Numbered from the stretch's first letter, positions 7,454 to 15,556 are shown. The stretch: DNA of 17,992 nucleotides from DATIKM01 sp035477595 (GCA_035477595.1 DATIKM010000103.1:1-17992); one strand, 5' to 3'. Numbers and translations: made by a program. The notes: generated from the sequence alone by a model not told the origin.

Positions 7454-8746
7454 TCAGGTGCCAGCCCCTGCATGGGGGTCCGTGATGCCCTGCTGTTCGT
7501 GTGCCCGATCCAAGCAGTCAAGAAGCTCGGCAACCGAGGACACGCGCATCGCGCCCCGTCGGAGCGCCTCTGCGGCCCGCTCTGCGGCCGCGCCGCCCGT
7601 ATAGTCGAGCGCTGGCAAGCCCGCGTCGCCAAGAAAGTAGAGGCGCGCCCCGGACCGCTGCGCCTCCAGGGCCACTTCCAGGTTCGCCAGGTTGCCCGAG
7701 CCGAAGGGGACCTCGGCAACAACAATGGCCGACGCCTCCTGCATGAGGGCCACGCACGCCAGCCGCGCCTCCGGCCCGACAGCAGAGTACGGCCTTTCCA
7801 CAACGTGCTCGATGCCAAGGGCCCGCGTCGCGTCCTCGTCGCTGTCAAGCTGGTTCAGGACGCCTGCAGTCACCGCGAAACCACGCCTGTGGAGCGCGGC
7901 CAGCACCGCCCGTCCCGAGCCTCCCCCGCACACTACATGCACCCCGAACCGACGCGCCGCCCCCTCCCCCGCGGCCGGCACCGGCAGGACCAGCGGCCGA
8001 CCCGTTGCGGGGCTTCGTGTGACGCAGACCCTTGCTCCATAGGCTGCGCTAATGCACTCCGGTGTGAGCACGTCGTCAGGTGAACCCTCCGCCATCACGC
8101 GCCCTGACGCGAGCAGCACCAGCCTGTGGCAATGCTCAGCCGCCAGGTTCAGCTCGTGGATCGCCGCGACGATGGTGGCACCACGGTCCTCGGCGAGGCG
8201 CCGCAGGCCCGTCAACACGGCAGACTGGTGCGCGATGTCAAGATGAGCGGTCGGCTCGTCGAGCATGACGATTGGTGCGCTCTGCGCCAGCGCGCGCGCG
8301 ATCAGGGTCCGACGGTGTTCTCCGCCGGAGAGCTCGGTCACAGGGCGCTCCGCCAGATGGAGCGTGTCGGTCGCGGCCATCGCGCGCGCCGCGGCATCGT
8401 GGTCGGCATCCGTCTCGCCACGCCGCGCGGAGATGTGCGGATGCCTGCCCATCAGGACGACGTCTCGGACGGTGAACTCGAACAGCGTGGGCTCGGACTG
8501 GGGAACGAACGCGATGCGCCGCGCGACCTCGCGGGCGGAGAGGCCCGCGAGCGGATGGGCATCGCAGAGCACGCGGCCAGACAGCAACGGGAGCACACCT
8601 GTCAGGCCGCGCAGCAGGGTGGACTTGCCGACACCATTGGGCCCGATGAGGCCAAGGACCTCGCCTGGCTCGGCCCGGAGGTCGATCGGGCCGAGGACCC
8701 TCCGCCCCCCGTAGCCGACACTCACGCCCTCCGCCACGAGCCGCAT
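7454..8746 (-). CDS. ABC transporter ATPase (FecE/BtuD type) with fused C-terminal domain
   Basis: This protein of about 430 residues should energise import of an iron chelate or corrinoid. Residues 1-250 form a complete ATPase: Walker A GPNGVGKST, Q-loop VPQSEPTLF, signature LSGGEHRR, Walker B IVMLDEP and H-loop IHELN. Family ATPases usually end near 260, but here about 165 more residues follow. They begin VHVVCGGGSGRAVLAALHRRG and continue with TAGVLNQLDSDEDATRALG, VVAEVPFGSGNLANLE and ALDYTGG, a Rossmann-like pattern. I recall haloarchaeal BtuD proteins having a similar extension, which would favour cobalamin, but I cannot verify this. The ATG at 8744-8746 fits the family N-terminus (MRLVAEGVSVGYGG). 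A GTG at 8759-8761 is an alternative, preceded by GGGGAGG-type sequence. No permease or binding-protein gene is adjacent. Confidence 0.85.
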   Translation of the reverse strand: MRLVAEGVSVGYGGRRVLGPIDLRAEPGEVLGLIGPNGVGKSTLLRGLTGVLPLLSGRVLCDAHPLAGLSAREVARRIAFVPQSEPTLFEFTVRDVVLMGRHPHISARRGETDADHDAAARAMAATDTLHLAERPVTELSGGEHRRTLIARALAQSAPIVMLDEPTAHLDIAHQSAVLTGLRRLAEDRGATIVAAIHELNLAAEHCHRLVLLASGRVMAEGSPDDVLTPECISAAYGARVCVTRSPATGRPLVLPVPAAGEGAARRFGVHVVCGGGSGRAVLAALHRRGFAVTAGVLNQLDSDEDATRALGIEHVVERPYSAVGPEARLACVALMQEASAIVVAEVPFGSGNLANLEVALEAQRSGARLYFLGDAGLPALDYTGGAAAERAAEALRRGAMRVSSVAELLDCLDRAHEQQGITDPHAGAGT

Positions 8747-8751
8747 GGTGC

Positions 8752-8760
8752 ATTGTAGCA
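8752..8760 (-). promoter_or_regulatory. Extended -10 promoter element of the ABC gene
   Basis: The minus strand reads TGCTACAAT (8760-8752), a TGn-extended -10 box with a 5/6 hexamer. Only 5 bases separate it from the ATG at 8746, so the first transcribed base would fall on or next to the A of the start codon. No good -35 is visible at 16-18 bases. Confidence 0.4.
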
Positions 8761-8786
8761 CCTCCCCTCCCCGGTCCACCGGCACC

Positions 8787-8814
8787 TATAGATCGCGGCA
8801 GCGAGCGCCGATAA
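8787..8814 (+). promoter_or_regulatory. Sigma-28 (FliA/SigD)-like promoter of the flagellar operon
   Basis: TATAGATC (8787-8794), 12 bases, then GCCGATAA (8807-8814). The second box is identical to the sigma-28 -10 consensus, and the first matches TAAAGTTT at 5 of 8 positions. Enterobacterial spacing is 11 and SigD promoters vary by a base or so. The predicted start lies about 75 bases upstream of flgB. B. subtilis has a SigD promoter at the same place before flgB. Confidence 0.65.
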
Positions 8815-8894
8815 TGCCACCGGCGCTTCTGTGGCCTCGGCGGAGCAACGCTGACCGCCACACCTGCTCGACGCGCCCTCCGAGGTATGTCACG

Positions 8895-9287
8895 ATGCTC
8901 AACCGAGTGCTCGCGAACCGCGCCTTTCTTGCCGCACAGGGAGCTCTCGACGGGCTGGCAGCGCGCCACGGCGCGATCGCCGACAACATCGCGAACGTGA
9001 ACACCCCTGGCTACAAGCGCAAGGTGGTCCACTTCGAGGATGCGCTGCAGCGGGCGGTTGCCTCGGTCGTGTCGCCCGCCACGGGCTCGCCAGTGACAAC
9101 CGCTCTTCCCTTTCGGCCCGCCACCGTGCACGACACTGCCACCGTGGCCCGCGCGGACGGAAACAACGTGGACGTGGAGCGCGAGATGGTGCTGATGGCT
9201 GCCAACACCATCCGCTACCAAGCGCTATCGGACTACGTCCATCGCTTCTTCTCGGGTCTCAGGTCAGCCATCAACGCCGGACGCTAG
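8895..9287 (+). CDS. flgB: Flagellar proximal rod protein FlgB
   Basis: FlgB forms part of the proximal rod joining the MS ring to the distal rod and is exported by the flagellar type III system. The 130-residue protein has the rod/hook family N-terminal signature IADNIANVNTPGYKRK followed by VHFEDAL. Its C-terminal helix NNVDVEREMVLMAANTIRYQAL is also typical, ending DYVHRFFSGLRSAI. The start is the ATG at 8895, preceded by GAGGT at 8 bases. The frame stays open back to 8745, but that stretch contains the divergent promoter region and is not conserved. It is the first gene of the flagellar operon, as in the Firmicutes fla/che operon. Confidence 0.95.
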   Translation: MLNRVLANRAFLAAQGALDGLAARHGAIADNIANVNTPGYKRKVVHFEDALQRAVASVVSPATGSPVTTALPFRPATVHDTATVARADGNNVDVEREMVLMAANTIRYQALSDYVHRFFSGLRSAINAGR

Positions 9288-9325
9288 CGCCGTCCCCAGG
9301 GGTCGGAGCAAGCGGGAGAACCCGC

Positions 9326-9778
9326 ATGGGCATCGTCTCTTCATTCGAGGTCAGCGCGTCGGGGCTGACCGCTGAACGCGTCCGGATGGACGTCATCAGC
9401 AACAACCTGGCGAACATCAACACGACCCGCACGGCAACGGGAGAACCATTCCGGCGCCGACATGTGGTCTTCGCGTCCGGCGAACAGGAAATGGGCTTCG
9501 CAGGTCGTCTGCGTGCCGCGCTGGGTCGCCATGACGCCAGCGTGACCGGGGTTCGCGTGGTTCAGATCGCCGAGGACACAGGGCCTCTCAAGCGGGTCCA
9601 CAACCCGGGTCACCCGGAGGCCGATCCTGCGACGGGCTTCGTACTGCTCCCCAACGTCGAACCGGTGATGGAGATGGTCGACCTCATCGCCGCCACGCGA
9701 GCCTACGACGCAGGTGTGAGCGCGATCGGCGCCGCCAAGCAGATGCAGCAGCGCGCGCTGGAGATTGGAAGGGGCTAA
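9326..9778 (+). CDS. flgC: Flagellar proximal rod protein FlgC
   Basis: FlgC is a proximal rod subunit secreted through the flagellar export gate. The 150-residue protein begins MGIVSSFEVSASGLTAERVR and carries the FlgC form of the rod signature, ISNNLANINTTRT, then GEPFRRRHV. The C-terminal half has GPLKRVHNPGHPEAD, VLLPNVEPVMEMVDLI and ATRAYDAGVSAI, all standard FlgC blocks. GGGAGA lies about 7 bases before the ATG. It is 38 bases downstream of flgB and 6 bases upstream of fliE, so all three are surely co-transcribed. Confidence 0.96.
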   Translation: MGIVSSFEVSASGLTAERVRMDVISNNLANINTTRTATGEPFRRRHVVFASGEQEMGFAGRLRAALGRHDASVTGVRVVQIAEDTGPLKRVHNPGHPEADPATGFVLLPNVEPVMEMVDLIAATRAYDAGVSAIGAAKQMQQRALEIGRG

Positions 9779-9784
9779 CCACAG

Positions 9785-10105
9785 ATGCCCATCGAGGCCA
9801 TCGGCGCAGCACCCCTCGCGCCACAGCGAACCGTTGGGGGACAGGGCCCGGCGTTGCCCGTGCCTGGGACCGACGGCGAGGCATCGGTCACGTTCGGACA
9901 GTTCCTTGGAGAGGCCCTGAGATCCGTGAGCGCCGCGCAGTCCAACGCAGGCGCCACCGTGGAGCGGTTCGCCGCGGGAGAGCAGATCGACATCCACCGC
10001 CTGATCATCGAGCTTGAGAAGGCCAGCACAGCGATGGCGCTGACCGTCCAGGTCCGCAACAGGCTCATGGAGGCCTACCAGGAGATCATGCGAACCGCAG
10101 TTTAG
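9785..10105 (+). CDS. fliE: Flagellar hook-basal body complex protein FliE
   Basis: FliE is the small adaptor between the MS ring/export gate and the proximal rod. At 106 residues it is the usual size. The first 35 residues are variable and Pro/Gly-rich. The conserved part runs from VTFGQFLGEALRSV through FAAGEQIDIHRLIIELEKAS to VQVRNRLMEAYQEIMRTAV at the C-terminus. The ATG at 9785 lies just after the flgC stop, with AAGGGG upstream inside the flgC end. The hydrophobic spacing of the last helix is intact. Confidence 0.95.
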   Translation: MPIEAIGAAPLAPQRTVGGQGPALPVPGTDGEASVTFGQFLGEALRSVSAAQSNAGATVERFAAGEQIDIHRLIIELEKASTAMALTVQVRNRLMEAYQEIMRTAV

Positions 10106-10202
10106 TCCGTCGAAGAGGCCACCCACGAGCGCGCACGCCGGCTGACCGGCAAGGCGCAGCAGAGACTCAGTTCACACCCCTGCGTTGAAGGGAAGCACCG
10201 CC

Positions 10203-11861
10203 ATGCGCGATCGCTTCGAACGACTGCGCGAGACCTGGGGAGCGATGCCCCAGGTCAATCGCATCCTCCTGGCCGCCTCAACGCTGGCGGCCGTCGTGGT
10301 CGGCATCGGCTTCGCGTTCTGGGCGGCCACCCCGGAGTACGAGACCCTCGTTCAGGACGCGTCCGCCGCGGACGCCAAGGGCATCCTCACGCTCCTTGAC
10401 GAGCGCAATGTCGCGTATCGCGTGGGGCAGGATGGCCGGAGCATCAAGGTGCCCGCCAGTCGGCGCCCCGAGATGCAGATGGCGCTGGCTGCAGAGGGGC
10501 TCCTGAACTCAGGATCGCCAGGCTACACACTCCTTGACAGGCCGATGTTCGGAGTCACGGAGAAGATGGAGTCGCAGGTGATTCGGAGGTCGATCGAAGG
10601 CCACGTCGAGCAGTCGATCTCGCAGTTGTCGCCGGTCAGCGCAGCCCGAGTCATCTACGCAGCCGGCGCCGACAGCCCGTTCATTAGTGAGCGGCAGGAA
10701 CCCACCGCCAGCGTGATCCTGCGCATGAAGCCGGGACAGGAGCTCGACAGGAAGCAGACGATGGCCGTCGTCAGCCTGGTGGCTCACAGCTTCCCGGGTC
10801 TGACGCCCGCCAACATCAGCGTGGCCGACGGCCACGGCAACCCCCTATGGGACGGAGCCGCCTCCTCCGCCGGAGACAAGACGGATGAGCGGTTCCAGGC
10901 CGAGCGCACCTATCGGGAAGCCCTGGCGCGCGACCTAAAGGCCCACGTCGAGCGCATCGCCGGTCCTGGGAAGGCTGACGTGGTGGTGCGCGCGAGCCTC
11001 AATATGGACGCAGAGACCGAGAAGGTCCATGAGGTGACGCCCGGTGTGCGCACGTCGCGCCAGACGACTGAGGAGACGCTGTCCGGCGCCGGCAACATTG
11101 GGGCAGCCCGCCGGCCGGTCGGCATGGCGAGCAACACGGCAGGGGCCCCCAATCCGCCCACCTATATGGGCGCGTCGATCGACCACTCGAGCGGCAGCTA
11201 CACCGCAACTACGGTGAACGAGACCACGCAGCCGGGCTCCAAGACCGTCGAGACGGCCAGGGCACCGGGCCGCGTCGAGTCGGTCTCGGTGCTGGTGGCG
11301 CTCGACGAGTCCGTGGAGCCGGCAACCGTCGAGGCCATACGCCGACAGGTGGAGGCCCTCGTGCCGACCGGAACGGCGATCGCGCCCATCGACCGCCAGA
11401 TCTCGGTCGAGCGGGTGCCGTTCGACACGGTCGGCCCGGCTGAGCGGCGTAAGGAGGAAGCTAGCGCTGCCGCAGCCGAGCGCACTGCCCGTCTGCTGAG
11501 CTACGGCGTGCCGCTGGCCGTCATGTTGCTGATGCTTTTCATACTGGCGCGCAGCCTGAGGCGACCTGTTGGTCGCGAATTGGCGGGGGCGTCGCCCCAG
11601 CTCGCGCTAGCGGGGGCCACCGCGGGCGCCGCCGGCGCCGGCCTCGATCTCCGAGTGGGAGGCCAGTCCGACGACATGGTCGAGTTGCCTGAGCAGGAGG
11701 GAGCGGGCGTCGTTGGGCGCCCAGTCCAGCAGGGCGAGCGGTCCTTCGACATCATCGAACAGGCCTTCGATTCAAACCTCGAGAGCATTGTGCACCTCGC
11801 GCAATCGAAGCCGGAGACGGTCGCAATGCTTCTGCGAGGCTGGCTCCTCGACGATCGATAG
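10203..11861 (+). CDS. fliF: Flagellar MS-ring protein FliF
   Basis: FliF builds the inner-membrane MS ring on which the motor and export gate assemble. The 552-residue protein has two membrane segments, about 20-42 (RILLAASTLAAVVVGIGFAF) and about 430-452 (LLSYGVPLAVMLLMLFI). Between them lie the YscJ/FliF ring-building motifs (for example FGVTEKMESQVIRRSIEGH and SVADGHGNPLWDG) and a Gly/Ser/Thr-rich stretch around 280-350, the beta-collar insertion. The cytoplasmic tail ends with the FliG-binding segment QAFDSNLESIVHLAQSKPET (about 518 onward). I prefer the ATG at 10203, with GAAGGGA 9 bases upstream, over the TTG six codons earlier. fliG follows at 71 bases. Confidence 0.96.
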   Translation: MRDRFERLRETWGAMPQVNRILLAASTLAAVVVGIGFAFWAATPEYETLVQDASAADAKGILTLLDERNVAYRVGQDGRSIKVPASRRPEMQMALAAEGLLNSGSPGYTLLDRPMFGVTEKMESQVIRRSIEGHVEQSISQLSPVSAARVIYAAGADSPFISERQEPTASVILRMKPGQELDRKQTMAVVSLVAHSFPGLTPANISVADGHGNPLWDGAASSAGDKTDERFQAERTYREALARDLKAHVERIAGPGKADVVVRASLNMDAETEKVHEVTPGVRTSRQTTEETLSGAGNIGAARRPVGMASNTAGAPNPPTYMGASIDHSSGSYTATTVNETTQPGSKTVETARAPGRVESVSVLVALDESVEPATVEAIRRQVEALVPTGTAIAPIDRQISVERVPFDTVGPAERRKEEASAAAAERTARLLSYGVPLAVMLLMLFILARSLRRPVGRELAGASPQLALAGATAGAAGAGLDLRVGGQSDDMVELPEQEGAGVVGRPVQQGERSFDIIEQAFDSNLESIVHLAQSKPETVAMLLRGWLLDDR

Positions 11862-11872
11862 CGTCGCGGCAT

Positions 11873-11899
11873 ATGGCGGGACGACCCGCGCTCCGCCAT
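11873..11899 (+). other. Inverted repeat between fliF and fliG
   Basis: ATGGCGG (11873-11879) and CCGCCAT (11893-11899) form a perfect 7-bp stem with a 13-base loop, 11 bases after the fliF stop. There is no T-tract, so it is more likely an mRNA-processing or stability hairpin than a terminator. It may be chance in GC-rich DNA. Confidence 0.3.
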
Positions 11900-11932
11900 C
11901 CGCATCTGTCCTGGCTGTAGAGGGAGAACGGC

Positions 11933-12940
11933 GTGGCACGTAATCAGACACCGACCAGGCGCAAGGCTGCCGTGCTTCTGATGGCCATCGGCCCCGAGGC
12001 AGCCGGGCGCGTCTACCAGCACCTGAGTCCCGAAGAGGTTGAGGGTCTCAGCATCGAGCTGGCCCGCATCGGTCGCGTGAACCACACCGAGCGCAGCGCG
12101 GTCGTGTCGGAGTTCAAGGAGATGTGCCTGGCTCAGGAGTTCATCGCCGAGGGCGGCATCGGGCATGCCCGCATGGTCCTTGAGGCGGCCTACGGCCCGG
12201 AGCGAGCAGGTGAGGTGCTGGGCCGTGTGTCCGAGTCCCTTCAGGTGCTGCCCTTCGACTTCGTGAAGAAGGCCGAGCCCGCGCAGATTCTGTCGTACAT
12301 CAACAACGAGCATCCGCAGACGATTGCCCTCATCCTGGCGCACCTACAGAGCAAGCAGGCGGCGCAGGTTCTGTCCGGGCTGCCCGGAGACGTGCAGGCG
12401 GACGTTGCACGACGCATCGCCCTCATGGACCGCACTCCGCCGGAGGTTGTGCGCGAGATCGAGCGCGTCCTGGAGCGAAAGCTCTCCACGGTGGTCTCGC
12501 AGAACCTGACGGCCGTCGGTGGAGTGCGGGCGCTCGTCGAGGTGCTCAACTCGGTGGACCGACAGACGGAGAAGATGATCACCGAGGCGCTCTCCGAGAA
12601 CAACCCCGAGCTCGCCGATGAGGTCAAGAAGCTGATGTTCGTGTTCGAGGACATCGTGCTTCTCGATGACCCGTCCATACAGAAGGTCCTGCGCGAGGTT
12701 GATGCCAAGGAGCTCGCGATGGCCCTGAAGGGCGTTAGTGACGACGTCCAGGGACGCATCTTCAAGAACATGTCGGAGCGCGCGGCGTCCATGCTCCGCG
12801 AGGAGATGGAGTTCATGGGGCCAGTGCGCTTGCGGAGCGTTGAGGAGGCGCAGCAGCGCATCGTGGGCATCATACGTCGCCTGGAGGAGACCGGCGAGAT
12901 CGTGGTGGCCCGCGGCGGTGGAGAGGAAATCGTTGTCTAG
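11933..12940 (+). CDS. fliG: Flagellar motor switch protein FliG
   Basis: FliG is the rotor protein that binds FliF through its N-domain and interacts with the stator through its C-domain. At 335 residues it matches the family. The N-domain starts RRKAAVLLMAIGPEAAGRVYQHL. The middle domain has the EHPQT motif (residues 126-130) followed by IALILAHL. The C-domain has the charged torque helix VDAKELAMALKGVSDDVQ, then FMGPVRLRSVEEAQQ and ETGEIVV. The start is a GTG at 11933 with AGGGAGA about 6 bases upstream. Its last 8 bases overlap the TTG start of fliH. Confidence 0.97.
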   Translation: MARNQTPTRRKAAVLLMAIGPEAAGRVYQHLSPEEVEGLSIELARIGRVNHTERSAVVSEFKEMCLAQEFIAEGGIGHARMVLEAAYGPERAGEVLGRVSESLQVLPFDFVKKAEPAQILSYINNEHPQTIALILAHLQSKQAAQVLSGLPGDVQADVARRIALMDRTPPEVVREIERVLERKLSTVVSQNLTAVGGVRALVEVLNSVDRQTEKMITEALSENNPELADEVKKLMFVFEDIVLLDDPSIQKVLREVDAKELAMALKGVSDDVQGRIFKNMSERAASMLREEMEFMGPVRLRSVEEAQQRIVGIIRRLEETGEIVVARGGGEEIVV

Positions 12941-13697
12941 GATCGTGCGTGGCCACGGCCACGTGGCTCGGCTCGAGCTGCCAGACCTCGTTGCGGTCGC
13001 GGCGCAGATGCGACTGCGCGAGTCGCCTCGGCCGCACCATGAGGGGGATGGCCGGGCCGACCACGCGTCCCGCGAGGACCTGCTCGAAGCCGCACAGCGC
13101 ACACTCCTGGAGGCGGAGCGTCGAGCGGCCGCGATCGTCGCCGAGGCGGAGACTGGTGCGGACCGCATCCGCGAAGAGGCCCGGGCAGCCGGCCACGCGG
13201 CAGGTTACGCGGACGGCCATGCCGCAGCCACGGAGGCCGTGCAGGCGGCCGCTGAAGCGGAGCGCGCCCAGTACCGGGCCGACATCGAGGCGTTTCTCGG
13301 CCTCATAGAACGGGAGCGGCAGCGCATCTGGGCGCAGGCCGAGCCGTCCATCGTGCGGCTCGTCCTGGAGACGGCGCAGAAGGTCGTCAAGGACGACGCC
13401 CAGGTCAACCGGGAGGTGGCGCTCTCCGTCATCCGCAACGCCCTCCGCCGCGTCACCGAGACCGATCGCATACGGATCCGGGTGAACGTCGACGACCTCG
13501 CCACGGTCCGCTCCACTCGGGACGACCTGGCCGCCCTCGTGGATGGGATACGCCATCTGGAGATCGTCGAGGACCGCCGTGTCGGAGCCGGCGGCGCCGT
13601 GGTGGAGACTTCGTCCGGCGCCATCGACGCCCGCATTGCCACACAGTTTGCCGAGATCGAGACCGCGTTTGAGCACGTCGCGCGCGAGGCCGCATAG
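12933..13697 (+). CDS. fliH: Flagellar export-ATPase regulator FliH
   Basis: FliH is the peripheral stalk of the flagellar type III export ATPase and dimerises on FliI. The 254-residue protein opens SRIVRGHGHVARLEL, and then has a long Ala/Glu/Arg-rich helix (LLEAAQRTLLEAERRAAAIV) with a G-x3-G pattern (AGHAAGYADGHAA) typical of FliH. The globular C-domain (SIVRLVLETAQKVVKDD to the end) resembles the ATP-synthase delta/E-subunit fold, with the GGAVVETSSGAIDARI motif. I chose the TTG at 12933, which has GAGAGG at an ideal 6 bases; the next GTG (12945) is too far from it. The frame open further upstream is antithetical to fliG coding and is not used. The start overlaps the fliG stop, implying coupled translation. 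Confidence 0.9.
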   Translation: MSRIVRGHGHVARLELPDLVAVAAQMRLRESPRPHHEGDGRADHASREDLLEAAQRTLLEAERRAAAIVAEAETGADRIREEARAAGHAAGYADGHAAATEAVQAAAEAERAQYRADIEAFLGLIERERQRIWAQAEPSIVRLVLETAQKVVKDDAQVNREVALSVIRNALRRVTETDRIRIRVNVDDLATVRSTRDDLAALVDGIRHLEIVEDRRVGAGGAVVETSSGAIDARIATQFAEIETAFEHVAREAA

Positions 13698-13729
13698 CCT
13701 GTCGGGTCGCGCACGGAGAGGTGCTTGCC

Positions 13730-15100
13730 ATGCTGTTGAAGCCACGCGACTTGGAGCCGCCAGCCGTCGACCTCGAGCGCTACCGGGCACATCTCGAGCG
13801 GTTCGACCCCGTCAAGGTGAACGGGCGTGTCGCACAGGTGGTCGGCCTGGTCATCGAGGCCCTGGGCCCGAACACTATGGTCGGCGAGATATGCGAGATA
13901 CGGCCGGACCGGATGGCCCCGCCCGTGCCGGCAGAAGTCGTCGGCTTCCGCGACAACCGTGTCCTCCTCATGCCTCTCGGCGACATGGAGCGCATCCGGC
14001 CGGGAAGTGAAGTCGTGGCCACGCGCTCGACCCACGAGGTCGGGGTCGGTCCGGCGCTCCTCGGCCGCGTTCTCGACGGCCTCGGGCGGCCGATGGACGA
14101 CCTGGGACCAGTGGACCCCTCAGCGAGCTACGCGGTGAACGCGGCCGCGCCCAACTCGCTGCGCCGCACGCGCATCTCGCGTCCCCTCCCGCTCGGCGTT
14201 CGGGCCGTCGACGGCTTTCTAACGGTCGGCCAAGGCCAGCGCCTGGGCATCTTCGCGGGCTCCGGCGTGGGCAAAAGCACGCTCCTAGGGATGATCGCCA
14301 GGAACACGGCAGCCGATGTGAACGTGATCGCGCTGACGGGAGAGCGCGGTCGCGAGGTGCGCGACTTCATCGAGGAGTCGCTCGGCGAGGAGGGGCTCCG
14401 ACGGTCCGTGGTGGTCGTCGCCACCTCCGATCAACCCGCGCTCATACGCATCAAGGCGGCGCTGATCGCCACGGCGATCGCCGAGTTCTTCCGCGACCAG
14501 GGCAGTCAGGTGCTGCTGATGATGGACTCGGTTACGCGCCTCGCCATGGCGCAGCGGGAGGTCGGCCTCGCCATCGGCGAGCCGCCCACGACCCGAGGCT
14601 ATACGCCATCAGTGTTCGCCCTGCTGCCGCGCCTCCTGGAGCGCGCGGGTACTTCCGACCGCGGCAGCATCACGGGCCTCTACACGGTCCTCGTCGAGGG
14701 CGACGACATGAACGAGCCTGTCGCCGACGCCGTGCGCTCGATTCTCGACGGGCACGTCGTGCTGTCGCGCGCCCTGGCTCACCAGAACCACTACCCGGCC
14801 ATCGACGTGCTGCAGAGCGTGTCAAGGGTGATGCCGGCGGTAACGACCGCGTCCCACCGAGCGTCCGCCGGCGACCTGCGCTCGCTGCTCGCAACCTACC
14901 GCGATGCCGAGGACCTCATCAACATCGGCGCCTATGTGGACGGGAGCAACATGCAGATCGACCGCGCCCGACGCCACATCGCTGCCATTCGCGCTTTTCT
15001 TCGCCAAGACACCGACGACGCATGCGGATATGAGGCCACGGTCGATCGAATCCTCGCGCTTCACGCGGCGGCGTCCTCCGGCGCGGCGCCTGAGCCATGA
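13730..15100 (+). CDS. fliI: Flagellum-specific export ATPase FliI
   Basis: FliI is the hexameric ATPase of the flagellar type III secretion apparatus, related to F1-beta. The 456-residue length is normal. Walker A is GSGVGKST (residues 177-184), and Walker B ends at D266 in VLLMMDSVTRLAMAQREVG. The family signature GEPPTTRGYTPSVFALLPRL follows. The C-terminal part has GSITGLYTVLVEGDDMNEP, then the AILDGH-like block SILDGHVVLSRALA, and HYPAIDVLQSVSRVM. The ATG at 13730 has GGAGAGG 9 bases upstream; the GTG at 13721 sits directly on that ribosome-binding site. The stop overlaps the fliJ start (ATGA). Confidence 0.97.
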   Translation: MLLKPRDLEPPAVDLERYRAHLERFDPVKVNGRVAQVVGLVIEALGPNTMVGEICEIRPDRMAPPVPAEVVGFRDNRVLLMPLGDMERIRPGSEVVATRSTHEVGVGPALLGRVLDGLGRPMDDLGPVDPSASYAVNAAAPNSLRRTRISRPLPLGVRAVDGFLTVGQGQRLGIFAGSGVGKSTLLGMIARNTAADVNVIALTGERGREVRDFIEESLGEEGLRRSVVVVATSDQPALIRIKAALIATAIAEFFRDQGSQVLLMMDSVTRLAMAQREVGLAIGEPPTTRGYTPSVFALLPRLLERAGTSDRGSITGLYTVLVEGDDMNEPVADAVRSILDGHVVLSRALAHQNHYPAIDVLQSVSRVMPAVTTASHRASAGDLRSLLATYRDAEDLINIGAYVDGSNMQIDRARRHIAAIRAFLRQDTDDACGYEATVDRILALHAAASSGAAPEP

Positions 15101-15540
15101 GGCGCTTCCGCTTCAAGCTCCAAGCCGTGCTTCAGCAGCGCGAGGCCGCCGAGCGAAACCGTCTCCTGGCCCTCGCGGGCTTCCAGCAGGAGATGCGAGC
15201 CTGTGAGGAGCGCATCGAGGCTATCGTCTGCGAACGAGCCCGGGTGCTGGCAGACTGGCCAAGGAACGTCGACCTCCAGGACTATGCGTTGCGAGAAGCC
15301 TATCTGGACGGCCTCGATGCCAAAGCGCAGCGCGAGACCGAGCTGCGGGAGACAATCGCGGATCGGCTGGAGCGGGCGAGGGATGCGCTTGTGGAGGCGC
15401 GTAGGGCAAGAGAGAGCATCACTCGGCTCAAGGAGCACGCCTACGAGCAGTACGTGGCCGAGGCGCGGCGCGAGGAACAGGCGACACTGGATGACCTCGC
15501 CGTGCTCCGGCACCGCCGGTCGCACGCGACCATCGCATGA
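15097..15540 (+). CDS. fliJ: Flagellar export chaperone FliJ
   Basis: FliJ is the coiled-coil stalk protein of the export ATPase complex, inserting into the FliI ring and recycling chaperones. The 147-residue protein is almost all helix and rich in Arg/Glu/Ala, with heptad-like spacing throughout. It begins RFRFKLQAVLQQREAAERN, the characteristic FliJ N-terminus, and ends in another charged helix (EHAYEQYVAEARREEQATLDD starting near residue 113). The ATG overlaps the fliI stop as ATGA, indicating translational coupling. Identification rests on the N-terminus, coiled-coil nature and position directly after fliI. Confidence 0.9.
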   Translation: MRRFRFKLQAVLQQREAAERNRLLALAGFQQEMRACEERIEAIVCERARVLADWPRNVDLQDYALREAYLDGLDAKAQRETELRETIADRLERARDALVEARRARESITRLKEHAYEQYVAEARREEQATLDDLAVLRHRRSHATIA

Positions 15541-15556
15541 GAGCAGAGGACAGACG

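Noticed and set aside
8745..8894. N-terminal 50-codon extension of flgB
   Set aside because: The sequence contains the sigma-28-like promoter and the divergent gene's start. Family members begin at the ATG at 8895, which has its own ribosome-binding site.
8747..8894. Possible cobalamin riboswitch before the ABC gene
   Set aside because: The gap is too short to hold one plus the flagellar promoter, no B12-box-like sequence was found, and the -10 box sits next to the ATG.
8238..9221. 327-codon minus-strand frame across the ABC gene start and flgB
   Set aside because: It is an out-of-frame shadow: its Arg/Gly-rich translation has no motifs, and it spans the divergent promoter region and antisense flgB.
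10138..10151. GCCGG-CTGA-CCGGC hairpin between fliE and fliF
   Set aside because: A 5-bp stem with no T-tract, inside a co-directional operon; too small to call a terminator.
13205..14035. Minus-strand frames opposite fliH/fliI and similar ones opposite fliG, fliJ, flgC and fliE
   Set aside because: All are shadows typical of GC-rich DNA. The plus-strand genes carry full family motifs.
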